Shown: positions 1 to 9,549 of the stretch, piece by piece
Numbering within the stretch: the stretch's first letter is position 1
Layout: each line of letters opens with the position of its first letter
Assembly (NCBI RefSeq): GCF_026151205.1
Contig: NC_087076.1
Location: 23,122,828-23,186,827 of the forward strand
Direction of reading: 5' to 3'
From: Bolinopsis microptera
Taxonomy: Eukaryota; Ctenophora; Tentaculata; Lobata; Bolinopsidae
Length of the DNA stretch: 64,000 bases
Position numbers and translations under genes: made by a program
Notes under the pieces: model-generated
The model's input: the letters and a program-made list of their open reading frames with translations, nothing else
The model's database searches: none
Told to the model about the DNA's origin: nothing

Positions 1-74
1 ATCTTTCCATTCAATAATAAAATTGTATCCTTTCAATAACATATTCAAGTTTATAAATTTATAAATTGTGTGAC

Positions 75-3000
75 CTATAACTGGTCGATTAGTCTATTTG
101 GGGGCCTGACTACCCTCCCTGATCTGGTGGTTGTAGTTGTTGAGGGTTCTGTAGGTGGGGATGATGGTGCCGGCTGTGGAGCTGATGGGGCAAATACTGC
201 ACTCGTTGGCATGTTGAAAACATTGTTCGCAAATTGTTGCCGATCTATCAGTGGTAAGTTACGCTGAGGGAGGCTATTATCAACATAAACTTTTCCTGCT
301 GGTGCCTGAGGGTTTTGTACCGGAACTGAGCTACCCATAACCATAGAGGCATCCTGCTTCGTGCCTGCAGGCTGAATCTGGTCGTGATGAACTACCTTAG
401 ATTTGCCGGAAACGAAGTTTACAATTCCCCAGCAGTTTTTTCCAATCTTCTTGGAGATCTGGAAAATTTCATCCCATATTGGATTCATCTTGGGATATTC
501 ACCATGGTTTCTTTTTAGAAGAACCCAGTCCCCGACCTGGTATTCGTTGACGTTAGTAGTCTTGTTAGCCTGTTTCTGATAGCTTAGTCGAGACTCCTGC
601 TTGTTGAGAGGGATGTTTTGCCTAACCAACCGTGTGTCTTGAGCTTCTTTTTGATTAACACCCAACCTATTGTCGATTGGCAAGTTTGCTGACACTCCGT
701 AAGCAGCCTCGAAAGGAGAGAATTTCGAAGATTTGTTTTGAGTGTTATTAAACATCAATATAGCTTCTGGCAGGAGCTCATCCCATTGAGTAATAGGGAT
801 GCCTCTAGATAGACACATAGATCGCAAAATTGTTTTGAGGGACCCAATAGCTCTTTCTGCACTGCCATTACCAGCTGGATGATATGCAGAAGATCGGAGC
901 TTTTTGATTGCAAATTCTTCACACAGTTGTCTAACTTTGGTGCCATCGACATTACTTCCCTGATCTGATTGCAGTAATTTAGGAAGCCCATAGTAGCTGA
1001 ACCATCTGCACCATAATGCGTCCACGACTGTCTCAGCCCGTGCATTAGGTAAAGCTATTGCTGTCATCAGCTTGGTAAATATATCTGTCACCAAAAGAAA
1101 GTTTCCGTTGCCTCTCCTGGACACAGGCATGGATGCTAGATCCATAGAAATCATCTCGAAGATCTTCTCAACCTCTCTATGATCCTGCACTGGTGCTTTA
1201 GGCTTAGGTCCATGTTTGCACTGTGTACATGTTCTACAGTTAGAAACAAAGGACTCCACTTGTTTTCTCATACCCCTCCAATAGAACCTTTCAGATAGCA
1301 TCAGGCAGGTATCGATTCCTGGGTGGCCTTGTCCGTGGTATTCTTGGATGATCTTTGGGGCAATTCCCTGAGGTACAATGACTCGGGAGCCTTTGCATAG
1401 TAGGTTATTAGAGACTTTCAGGTTCAAGAATTTCCTGAATAAGCCTTTATCCACGATCTTGTCCTGACGGAGTGATTCTATTGCTTCAGCAATATCTTTG
1501 TCTCTCATCTGAGCCTCTCGGAGCAGATTCTCCCCTAACACAAACACTGAAGGGTCTTCTGATGGGGCATCACTCCCCATTATTCTGCTCAAGTAATCTG
1601 CTTCCTGGTTGTCCGCTCCCTTCAAGTACTTGATGCAGTAATCAAGATTCTCTAACTCTAATATCCAACGGCCGATTTTCCCTCTGGGATCTTTCTGTCT
1701 ATGAATGTTCCTCAGTGGCTCATGATCCGAATAGAACGTGATCTTTTCATAGCAAAAAGCTTTCCACTTTCTGCTAGCACTTATGATACCATAAAGTTCT
1801 CGCTCTGTAGCAGACCAGTTCTTTGTATTCTTCTGGTTAAGGGTCTCGGAGTGATAACCAATGGGTTTGAACGAACCATCCCCATCATACTGCCCAAGCA
1901 CACTCCCCACTGCAATCTTAGAAGCATCTGTTCTTATCACAAATGGCTTAGACCAATCTGGTATGAACAGCGAAAGAGCAGCATGAAAGGTGGTCTTTAA
2001 CTTGTTAAATGCAGCTTGTTCTTGACTTGTCCAAACAAACGGGACCTTTGACGATGTTAGGCGATTCAACGGGGAACATATCACAGAGTACCCATCAATA
2101 AATCTGCGATTATAATTGGCTAAGCCCAAGAAGCTTTGTAACTCTTTCCTTGTAGTGGGAGCCGGGAATTTTTTAATCTTAGCCATGTTTTTGGTTCCTG
2201 GTTTCAGGGTTTTCCCATCTATCCTGAATCCTAAAAATTGGATCTCTTGGTACGCAAACTCACACTTGTCCTTTCTCAGTGACATGTTGTTGCTCTCCAG
2301 CACTTGCAGCAGGATCTCAAGGGTATTGATATGTTCTTCCATGGATGTGGAGCACACAATCAGGTTGTCAACATACGCATCTAGGCCGGTTGCACCCTTT
2401 TCCTTGCACTCCTCTACAATCTTGTCCATACACCTCTGAAACGTTGCCTGTGCATTCTTCAATCCAAACGGCATTCTCTTAAACTGATACTTTCCCCGGG
2501 GTATACTGAATGCTGTTTTGTGACGATGACTATCAGAGATTGGCACTGTCCAGTAGCCACTTGCCAAATCCAGCTGAGAAAAGAGGGTACACCCAAAGGC
2601 CTCATCTACCAGCTCCTCAACAGTGGGCAAAGGGTAAGTATCCTGCACCGTGTTACGATTAACCATTCTGAAATCGACAACAAATCGTTTTGAATTGTCA
2701 TCCTTCGAGACCAGTAGGGGATTACTGTTGAAAGGTGAGGAAGATGGTTCTATGATATCATGTTCTATCATTTCTGTGACCTGTGTGTCAATCTCCTTTG
2801 ACCATTTTGCTGGAATTCTCCTTATTTTGCTCCTAATTGGGCGGTCATCGATACTCTTTATCTCGTGTGTGGTAGCAGAACTGCACCTGGGTGCTCTTGG
2901 ATTTTTAGCAAACACCTCTGGGAAACTTTCCAAAATACTGCAGAGTTTCTCTCTTGCCCCAGATGGCAAGTTCGGGTTAATGTCATGTCCTCCCTTGTCA

Positions 3001-3371
3001 GCATTTAGAAAGAATATCCATTTCTCTCCCAAACGAACCTTTGAATTCTTCCAATCAAACTCAGTGCTGGAAAATTGACTTAAGAAATCTCTACCCAAGA
3101 TAACCATTTCTTGGTTGGTACTAAGGTTGGTTTCATGCAGCCATACCCTGTAGTTCTGGCTTTTGTCAGAGGAGAATCTTATGTTGTATTGTGTCTTCGG
3201 ACCAATCAACTGTCTGCCCCCAATCCCCTGCACGGAAGTACTGCTTCCATTTTCAATCAGCACTTTATTAGTAGAAATGATAGAGATTTCTGCCCCACTA
3301 TCTACAAGAAACTGTCTAGGATGCCAGCTCTCACCTAACTCAATCTGTCCTTCAACTTTGCTGTCATATAG
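75..3371 (-). CDS. pol: Pol polyprotein of Ty3/Gypsy element (PR-RT-RH-IN)
   Basis: Copies the element's RNA into DNA and inserts it into the genome. The open frame runs from just after the gag stop codon (3374-3372), so it has no obvious start of its own. The protease motif DSGA lies about 24 residues after the stop. Counting from 3263 (residue 1): RT about 150-350 with LDLASGYW and MPFGLKNA; the active-site box reads YVDN (297-300) where YxDD is usual. RNase H lies about 440-560 (RTDAS, ATEREL, SDHEPL). Integrase has the HHCC zinc site (H643, H647, C676, C679) and the DDE triad (D in SMDLAS, D in QSDQGS, E in SAERAIGS). The tail is rich in Pro, Ser and Thr and ends at the TAG at 75. No chromodomain was seen. 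The frame is fully open for about 1,100 codons. Confidence 0.93.
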   Translation of the reverse strand, partial: LYDSKVEGQIELGESWHPRQFLVDSGAEISIISTNKVLIENGSSTSVQGIGGRQLIGPKTQYNIRFSSDKSQNYRVWLHETNLSTNQEMVILGRDFLSQFSSTEFDWKNSKVRLGEKWIFFLNADKGGHDINPNLPSGAREKLCSILESFPEVFAKNPRAPRCSSATTHEIKSIDDRPIRSKIRRIPAKWSKEIDTQVTEMIEHDIIEPSSSPFNSNPLLVSKDDNSKRFVVDFRMVNRNTVQDTYPLPTVEELVDEAFGCTLFSQLDLASGYWTVPISDSHRHKTAFSIPRGKYQFKRMPFGLKNAQATFQRCMDKIVEECKEKGATGLDAYVDNLIVCSTSMEEHINTLEILLQVLESNNMSLRKDKCEFAYQEIQFLGFRIDGKTLKPGTKNMAKIKKFPAPTTRKELQSFLGLANYNRRFIDGYSVICSPLNRLTSSKVPFVWTSQEQAAFNKLKTTFHAALSLFIPDWSKPFVIRTDASKIAVGSVLGQYDGDGSFKPIGYHSETLNQKNTKNWSATERELYGIISASRKWKAFCYEKITFYSDHEPLRNIHRQKDPRGKIGRWILELENLDYCIKYLKGADNQEADYLSRIMGSDAPSEDPSVFVLGENLLREAQMRDKDIAEAIESLRQDKIVDKGLFRKFLNLKVSNNLLCKGSRVIVPQGIAPKIIQEYHGQGHPGIDTCLMLSERFYWRGMRKQVESFVSNCRTCTQCKHGPKPKAPVQDHREVEKIFEMISMDLASMPVSRRGNGNFLLVTDIFTKLMTAIALPNARAETVVDALWCRWFSYYGLPKLLQSDQGSNVDGTKVRQLCEEFAIKKLRSSAYHPAGNGSAERAIGSLKTILRSMCLSRGIPITQWDELLPEAILMFNNTQNKSSKFSPFEAAYGVSANLPIDNRLGVNQKEAQDTRLVRQNIPLNKQESRLSYQKQANKTTNVNEYQVGDWVLLKRNHGEYPKMNPIWDEIFQISKKIGKNCWGIVNFVSGKSKVVHHDQIQPAGTKQDASMVMGSSVPVQNPQAPAGKVYVDNSLPQRNLPLIDRQQFANNVFNMPTSAVFAPSAPQPAPSSPPTEPSTTTTTRSGRVVRPPNRLIDQL

Positions 3372-3377
3372 TCATCT
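3366..3377 (-). promoter_or_regulatory. Gag/Pol in-frame UGA with CUA context (candidate readthrough signal)
   Basis: On the minus strand the codons are AGA AGA TGA CTA TAT. UGA followed by CUA is the context known to give high stop-codon readthrough in some viral and cellular mRNAs. Gag and Pol share one frame here (4226 and 3263 differ by a multiple of three), so no frameshift is needed. The function is inferred; the sequence itself is seen. Confidence 0.6.
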
Positions 3378-4226
3378 TCTGTCATGGTTGTTCCGCTTTG
3401 GAGGGAACTTCTTATTCCTAGAGGTTCTCTTGGAGGGGCAACTCTCCTCATCGTGTCCTTTTCCACCACAACAGCTACAGACTCTTTGATAACATGTTGC
3501 TTTAAGGTGACCTGTCTTCTTACAGATATCACATATTGGTCTGTCTTTTTTTTCAAACTTACGATCTGACTGGACAGCATACATTTCAGTATCCTCCTCA
3601 TCTGTCACTTCTAACCGTGAACGAAGCTGATCCACCTCCTTCAGTAACTCCCGAGCCCATTGAGGTACCTGCTCTTCTTGCTCTACCGGGAACGCAAATG
3701 TTTCACTAGTCGAAGCCTCTGAACTTGCTGAATTCTTTTGAAGCTTTTCCATACAGTCTTTGAAAAAGCTGGCTACACCGGCTGCATCTAGTTCGCTTTT
3801 GATTTTATCTTTTTTACACTCAAACAGCTTCTTCCCCCCGGGTACGTTTGTCAGAAACCGCATGATGAAGACATCAGATGGGATCTTAGCACGCCTGGCT
3901 AACTCGTCCAGTTGGAAGAAATAAGACCGTATCCCATCCATCGAAGTATTAACCGGCAGCAAGTTGAAAAATGTCATGCTTTCGGTGAACTGACATGGTG
4001 GGCCATCAATGAGATCTTCAAGGAACTTAAAAGCTGTTTTCACATCTTCCTCTTCTGATGCGGTGAATGCGAGCTGCTTCTCTCCCTCAGTCCGGTGAAT
4101 ATAAACTGGTAAACATGCAAGCTGCTGTTCAGGTTTAAGGGTTGCTGTAGCCGCTAAGAAAACCTTCTGAAACTGTGCAATTTTCTGGCCTTTAGCCAGA
4201 TGAGGAATTTCAATTGCTGTAATCAT
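3372..4226 (-). CDS. gag: Gag-like protein with two CCHC zinc knuckles
   Basis: Structural protein expected to form the virus-like particle and package element RNA. It has 284 residues from an ATG at 4226. A helix-rich N-terminal part, with an acidic linker at about 205-215, precedes two zinc knuckles of the form C-x2-C-x4-H-x4-C at residues 232-245 and 250-263, followed by a basic tail. It ends in TGA at 3374-3372, in exactly the same frame as pol. A separate ATG for pol is not apparent, so Pol is probably made as Gag-Pol by reading through this stop. The capsid part shows no motif I can name, which is common for gag. Confidence 0.9.
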   Translation of the reverse strand: MITAIEIPHLAKGQKIAQFQKVFLAATATLKPEQQLACLPVYIHRTEGEKQLAFTASEEEDVKTAFKFLEDLIDGPPCQFTESMTFFNLLPVNTSMDGIRSYFFQLDELARRAKIPSDVFIMRFLTNVPGGKKLFECKKDKIKSELDAAGVASFFKDCMEKLQKNSASSEASTSETFAFPVEQEEQVPQWARELLKEVDQLRSRLEVTDEEDTEMYAVQSDRKFEKKDRPICDICKKTGHLKATCYQRVCSCCGGKGHDEESCPSKRTSRNKKFPPKRNNHDRR

Positions 4227-5389
4227 TCTTTGAGGATATAATGTCGGCCTGTGTTCCGAGGCAATGATACTCCACTGGGTATAGTAAAAGAGTGTTCAAA
4301 GGATTAACACAAGCACATGTAGTTAACAATATATCCTGAGAGATAACAAAGTTAAGGTAACAGTATATAAGCCAAAGATCCTATAATATAAACTAAAGGT
4401 GTAATATATAGGACTGGAAATATATAGCCTGACACTATTACCCTAGTTCTCCAAAATCCTTATAGTTTTGGCTATCATTCTAACTAAAGGAATAGCTGAT
4501 TGGATGTACAGTGCTCACGTCATGATTTTAAACAGTGATATAGGTTCTTGAACAGTGGCAGGTGAATGTACGGTTAGAAAGTTTCTGCTATTACAACTTA
4601 TGCCATATGTGATAATTTTGGATTGTTTTCATTGCTTAATTACACAAGCAGCTAGGGAGACTGTACCGATTATTTTTCCCCAGTCCATGAAACTCTAACG
4701 AATTTAGAAAGGATCTAGATAAGTAGGAGTTTGTTCAATTCCGAAAGCAATTATTATATTTATGTTTATAGCATAGCGAAATTTATAACTTTAATCCGCA
4801 TGTGTCAGCCAGTACAGGAGACAAGAAGTCTAGCTACTTTACGGCCGTTCCTCTGGGACCATTAGTAGAAGTAGCTTCTATCAGAACAGTGCCGTGGGAA
4901 CAGCATTCCCGCCAAAATACCCGGTCTCGGGTCTACAAATAGTAATACTGATTGGAGTGTACGGTGTTCGGTGTGTTTTGAATTAGACTTACGGCTTAAA
5001 TAGTTGTTATCCTAATTGCATTATCATCGGTACATAACATAAATAAACTACTGGTAAGTTTAAATACCAAGTGCAAACGTGTTCAGTCAATCGACCCACT
5101 GAACAACTATAGAATTTCCAAGACCCTATTATTCTCTGGCCATATATTACGGCACCATCGATTGTTAGATGCAGCTAAACGACCAACGTTAATCTATACA
5201 ATTCTAAAACTATGAGCTAGCACTTTAATCTAAAAATACACTTTTTATATTACTCCTGATTTTTACATTTCACGTAAAACATTGTCGCCACAGGTTGATC
5301 ATGGACACTAACAGCTTTCTTTGAGATAAATGACTTATGAGTTTCTCTAAAGTTAACTCTAAAGTTGTGTAGTCCAGTCATTTATGGAC
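4227..5389. other. Non-coding, probably 5' leader/LTR of the Ty3/Gypsy element
   Basis: No convincing coding frame on either strand. It lies immediately upstream of gag, so it should hold the leader and probably the 5' LTR. AT-rich, with no repeat partner elsewhere in the window that would define an LTR. Confidence 0.4.
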
Positions 5390-6020
5390 ATTTATGGAAA
5401 TGAACCTGCAAATGTTCAAATACTCACGAAACTTTGCACAGACCTTCCCGTATGAATAAACGATTTTCGTTTGGAGACATTTTTTTGACCGTGGAGAAAA
5501 CCCAGGAGGGCCACGCCCATATTGACCCAATAACGTAACCGACCCCTTGCTTCTGAAGGTCGTAGAGACTTCAAAATAGGCTTAAACGAAGCCGCATATG
5601 CATGTTTATATAGGAGTTATTGAGCAACACATGGCCTAAAATCCTTACTTTTCGAGAAATTCGCCAAAAACCATTTTGGGCGTGGTGCTGAGCCCATTTT
5701 CGATAGGATTGTGATAGAGTCTTTAGACAGGGTGCAAAAGAACCGCAATTAGCATATTAATATATGACTTACGAGCAAACATATGCCTTAAAGTGCTTAC
5801 TTTTTCAGTTATTGGCGAAAAACTGATTTTCGGTTCCAGAAATCATGCTAAACTATGGGTATCTGGTAAATTGGGCTATGAAGGCCCTTAAGGTTTTTGA
5901 ATGTGTGCAAATTGTACAGAATGGCCATGTTTATATACAACTTATGAAGCAACATGTACCCTAAATTACTTACTTTTCGAGTTATTCGGGGGAAAACATT
6001 GTATTATGTCCATTTTCTAC
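5390..6020. repeat. Diverged tandem repeat, about 170-190 bp units
   Basis: Three degenerate units carry the same order of phrases: a TTTATATA-like start, then GAGCAACA, then a CTTACTTTTCGAG-like block, then a GCCAAAAACC-like end, near 5600, 5765 and 5935. A related block at about 21770-22260 shares CACGCCCATAT and a CTGAAGGYCGTAGA phrase. No coding potential. It looks like an old dispersed satellite-like family. Confidence 0.5.
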
Positions 6021-6386
6021 CTGTAAAATACAGTCTCACGAGCTCTTCTGCGCGCGCAAGGGACTTTATGACGTCATCGCCAAAATAATACAAACTTTAT
6101 TTACACGCGTTAGAGAGCAGTTAGAGATTTAGGAATTTCGACTCGTTGCTTAGTTTGCTATTTGTCACAATCTTTCAAAATATGAGGATAACTTTTTTTT
6201 CAGTTAACTGGTCCTTTAATGTATGACTTAATCGCTCTCCTTATCCAACAGAAATACAATTGATAGAACGGTGTGAGTTTGGATGTTTGGTGTGATAATG
6301 TAAAATTAAATGTAACTAATACATAATACGATTTTCTATGCACTGAGAAGCTATTTTTAGCTTTTTTATCACAAGAGATAATCGTG
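6021..6386. other. No gene seen
   Basis: AT-rich spacer without coding signal or recognisable repeat, between the diverged tandem repeat and the CCCT array. Confidence 0.5.
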
Positions 6387-6542
6387 CTCCCTCCCTCCCT
6401 CCCTCCCTTCCTCCCTCCCTCCCTCCCTCCCTTCCTCCCTCCCTCCCTCCTCCCTCCCTCCCTCCCTCCCTCCCTCCCTCCCTCCCTCCCTCCCTCCCTC
6501 CCTCCCTCCCTCCCTCCCTCCCTCCCTCCCTCCCTCCCTCCC
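6387..6542. repeat. (CCCT)n microsatellite
   Basis: About 155 bases of nearly pure CCCT with a few CCTT/CCT variants. The poly-PPS and poly-GGRE reading frames across it come from the repeat. Confidence 0.97.
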
Positions 6543-7078
6543 AGCCGTCTATTATATAGACGAAAAATTCCATTTATTTCGAAAAATAAAGCTCCAATCG
6601 TTCTGAAACTATCATTCGCCTCCCATAATGTGGCCATTGCGGTCATTTTGCACCCCCTATGGAGATCTCAAGACCTTCGGGAGCCGAATAACCAATATTA
6701 GGGGTGGGGCGTATGGGTTCCTGGAGAAAAATGACTATAAAAATTTTTGCCCAAAAGTTTCAGCTGGACGGTTTTTTTTGGTGGTTCGTGGGACCATGGA
6801 CAACACATTCCTGTAGACAAACCTTTGTTACGAATTTGTTCACAGATTGACCCATAAACAGCAATTCTTGCCCTAACTAGTCACTCAAACCATGGTGTGA
6901 AATGTGAATGGTAGTGGCTCTCATTAGAGCTGCGAAAATAACACGAGTGCATATGCCTGGGGTTGCGTCCCGACTATGCTGCAGGGAAATCTGCACCGAA
7001 AGGACCGTGGCCGCACCGCAAAAGAAAAGGAGATCGGCCCCTCGATTCTAGCTTGCTAGGTTCGCCATTGTTGTTGTG
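6543..7078. other. No gene seen
   Basis: Unique-looking sequence with no supported reading frame. Confidence 0.5.

Positions 7079-7108
<30 letters not shown>
7079..7108. repeat. (TG)n microsatellite
   Basis: Roughly 14 TG dinucleotides, directly followed by the palindrome at 7115. Confidence 0.95.
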
Positions 7109-7111
<3 letters not shown>

Positions 7112-7114
7112 AAC

Positions 7115-7146
7115 TTTTTATCATCCGACATGTCGGATGATAAAAA
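7115..7146. repeat. Perfect 32-bp palindrome
   Basis: Both arms read TTTTTATCATCCGACA from each strand with no spacer. It has no loop, so it would form a cruciform rather than a normal RNA hairpin. No matching copy was seen elsewhere in the window. Confidence 0.9.
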
Positions 7147-7504
7147 ACATTCTCACTCCCTCCCTTCCCACATACTATACCTAAAATATGGGGTACATGG
7201 GGGCTTATCATTCGTAAATTTGTCCCGATTTTTACGAATGAAGTTATTTTAATTAAATAACCTGCAAAAATGTAGATCTGCAGAAACCTAAACATTCTGA
7301 TCCTAATTACCGGATTATGAAAAGTGAAACTCGCTAAACCGGTATGTTTGTACCCTGATTCTTAGATTCCTATTTAATTTTCCTGTCACAACATTCTCTT
7401 CAGACTATAGTAAATGGGCAGGATGAAATGTTAAATTTTTGGTATTAATAATTAACGGATTGACATACGTTGCATGCCATTTTCGCTGATATTTGTGATA
7501 CCCA

Positions 7505-7570
7505 GCAAACCCTACCGGCTGGGGTCTATCTCCAAAAGTAAAATAAATAGAACTTTCCGGTTTTCAACAA
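7505..7570. repeat. Fragment of the dispersed ACCGGCTGGGG repeat
   Basis: Carries the phrases CCTACCGGCTGGGGT, ATCTCCAAAAGTAAAATA and GAACTTTCCGGTTTTCAA shared with the longer copies at about 35925 and 36670. Confidence 0.75.
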
Positions 7571-7699
7571 GATTTCCACCATTATGCATTTGGTGTGATT
7601 AGCAAAATTGACAGAAGTGGTATTGGTAGTGTGCTGATTGTCAAGTATTTCTCTAACCAGAGCCCTCCCGCTTGCAGTAGCGCGCGACTGCCGAATGTC

Positions 7700-7790
7700 G
7701 TTGATGGAGAGGTTATAGTTTTGAAATTACTGCCCTCTGAGCTGGGCACTGTCCAAGGAAGTGTGAGACAGTCTCCTCTCTGCTACACGT
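7700..7790 (-). pseudogene. LINE 3'-terminal coding fragment
   Basis: The minus-strand translation EETVSHFLGQCPA matches EETISHFLGQCPA in the LINE at 17400 (the cysteine/histidine knuckle after the RNase H domain). Only this short piece survives; the surrounding frame is closed. Confidence 0.6.
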
Positions 7791-7885
7791 TATACTTGTA
7801 TACCTGTACAGAAATCCAGCTGATCTTAATTCGACAAGGAAAGTGAGAAGATATAGAATTAACGTAAATGACCGTTCCTTATTAT

Positions 7886-7930
7886 ATTTTATTTTTGGTG
7901 TCATTATAATAACGACACCAAAAATAAAAT
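7886..7930. repeat. 17-bp inverted repeat with 11-nt spacer
   Basis: Left arm 7886-7902 and right arm 7914-7930 are exact reverse complements (ATTTTATTTTTGGTGTC). It may be a small foldback element or its terminal remains. Confidence 0.85.
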
Positions 7931-8640
7931 CGAACTTCATTTTTGTTATAGCCATTTTCCATGACAGTCTTAAATAAAATGATTGAGTCAGTCTGACTCT
8001 GACAAACCTCGGTGGACATTAACAGACCGTAAAAGATTTTGACTGCACAAATATTATTTTCCAAACATTATAGCTGGCTGGTCACACACATCTCAATTAA
8101 ATTACCCTAGGTTACTGTTTTCCAAGTCTTGTCCTGTGAGTAAAGTATGTGTGAGAAAGGTTTAATAAAATGAATGTATATTTTTGAATTTTTAAATTTT
8201 AATTTGAGAATGAAGTATAAAGAAATTTTTAATTAGCATTGTATAGTTTAAAATATTTATAGCTTATTATAACCATTGATAAATTTAGGCCATAATCTTT
8301 CGCCGCGCCAGCTCTCCAATATCCACCTTGAAGCTGCATGTTTAATCCTTGAACTACACAATGTAAACTCAAGCATGTTTTAGTGTAGACTTTTTGTCAC
8401 AACAAGACTGCAACCTATAGTTTTTTTTATGAAAATCTTTTCAAAATTTACATACAATATAACATGTGGCGCAAAATAAAAACAAAAATAACTGATTGCG
8501 ATCTCTAAAGGACAGATGTATGTAAATTTCAAAGGGAAACCAGAACGCAGTAAAATTGAAGTCGAAACCACACCGCACAAGCCTAGTCCCTGGTAAATGA
8601 AAATCAATCAAATAATATGTTGATAAAAAATCATATCCCA
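7931..8640. other. No gene seen
   Basis: AT-rich. Short frames downstream of the ORF1-like gene on the minus strand have no recognisable features. No reverse transcriptase follows the ORF1-like gene here. Confidence 0.5.
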
Positions 8641-9549
8641 TCAGTCCTTCTCGGAGCTTACGATCTTATTGTTCCTTATAACATGAACTCGCTGAGGCTC
8701 CAATTCCCGTTTCTGCTTAACTTCAAGAACTAACTTCCTGAAGGCAGCTCTCTGCTCGGCTGATCGGTCGGGGCTGATGTACACTGAGTCATACCCCTCC
8801 ACTTCTCTTAGTTTTCTCGCTTTGCTCAACACTTGCCGCACATGATCTGAGCCGCTGAGAGTGAACTTGATAGGTTTAACGGCTGGTCCTCCATCTGATA
8901 CAGTTCTCCCCATCCTACAGCAAGAAACGATTCGAGGTTTCTCATCTATGTTTTCTAGTACCTCAAGCACTCTCTTTTCCAGGATTTCTTCACTCTTTTC
9001 TGGTAGACCGTAGATGACCAGATTTTGACTACGATCCTCTTCCTCGGAGGCACGTTTCAGAGCAGCTTTCATTTTCTTAGGCGCTAGCGCCTTGCTGCAT
9101 GAATTCTTCACAACTGACGACCAGGCTTTGAGTTCGCTTTTCACTGTCGTCTGAACAGAGGTCAAATCTTCACTTTTCTTCTCAAGCAATTGTCCTTGCA
9201 GTTTAATCACAGTGTTCTGATCTGCAATCTTTTCGTCCTTCAGTTGGTCGATTTCATCTTGTAGTTTGGTGGCTGAAAACAACAGCGGTGAACAATAACT
9301 GTCGAGAATGTCGATAAAAGTTTCCATCCAATCACACAGCGTAGCCTTGGTGATCTGAGGCTTGTTGAGCGTTTCTTTACGTAACACATTGGATTTCTGA
9401 ACACCTGCCGCTTGACGCATATCGTTGAGTAGCATAATCTGAGCACCCAAAATCTGTTCAGCATACATTGATCTGAATTTGAGTGTAGAGTAATTCAACG
9501 CTATTTCATTGTCAAGATTCTCCAAGTATTTGTTAACCATGATGTACAA
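8641..9549 (-). CDS. Intact LINE ORF1-like protein (coiled coil plus RRM-like domain)
   Basis: 302 codons without interruption. The N-terminal third is helical; a heptad-like stretch around residues 90-125 (QDEIDQLKDEKIADQN onwards) looks like a coiled coil. The C-terminal half begins with RSQNLVIYGLPE near residue 174 and continues through VSCCRMGR, PIKFTLSG and AAFRKLVLEVK. That arrangement is typical of the RNA-binding domain in ORF1-type proteins of invertebrate non-LTR retrotransposons. No CCHC knuckle was seen and no ORF2 follows. ATGs near the N-terminus lie at codons 1 and 4; either could be used. It could be a 3'-truncated element or a host gene derived from ORF1; intactness alone does not decide. 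Confidence 0.75.
   Translation of the reverse strand: MYIMVNKYLENLDNEIALNYSTLKFRSMYAEQILGAQIMLLNDMRQAAGVQKSNVLRKETLNKPQITKATLCDWMETFIDILDSYCSPLLFSATKLQDEIDQLKDEKIADQNTVIKLQGQLLEKKSEDLTSVQTTVKSELKAWSSVVKNSCSKALAPKKMKAALKRASEEEDRSQNLVIYGLPEKSEEILEKRVLEVLENIDEKPRIVSCCRMGRTVSDGGPAVKPIKFTLSGSDHVRQVLSKARKLREVEGYDSVYISPDRSAEQRAAFRKLVLEVKQKRELEPQRVHVIRNNKIVSSEKD

Larger units (their letters stand above)
75..4226 (-). mobile_element. Ty3/Gypsy LTR retrotransposon, internal region
   Basis: The coding order read on the minus strand is Gag with two zinc knuckles, aspartic protease, reverse transcriptase, RNase H, integrase. That order (integrase last) defines Ty3/Gypsy elements. Both reading frames are free of frameshifts, so the copy is young or still active. 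Only 74 bases follow the end of pol before the window starts, so the 3' LTR lies outside. A 5' LTR should lie upstream of gag (above position 4226), but without the second LTR I could not fix its ends. A CA/TGG-type junction near 4285-4300 could be the LTR end and primer-binding site, but this is a guess. Confidence 0.93.

Noticed and set aside
1-5100. Complete LTR pair for the Ty3/Gypsy element
   Set aside because: No repeat shared between the first 74 bases and the region upstream of gag; the 3' LTR must lie outside the window.
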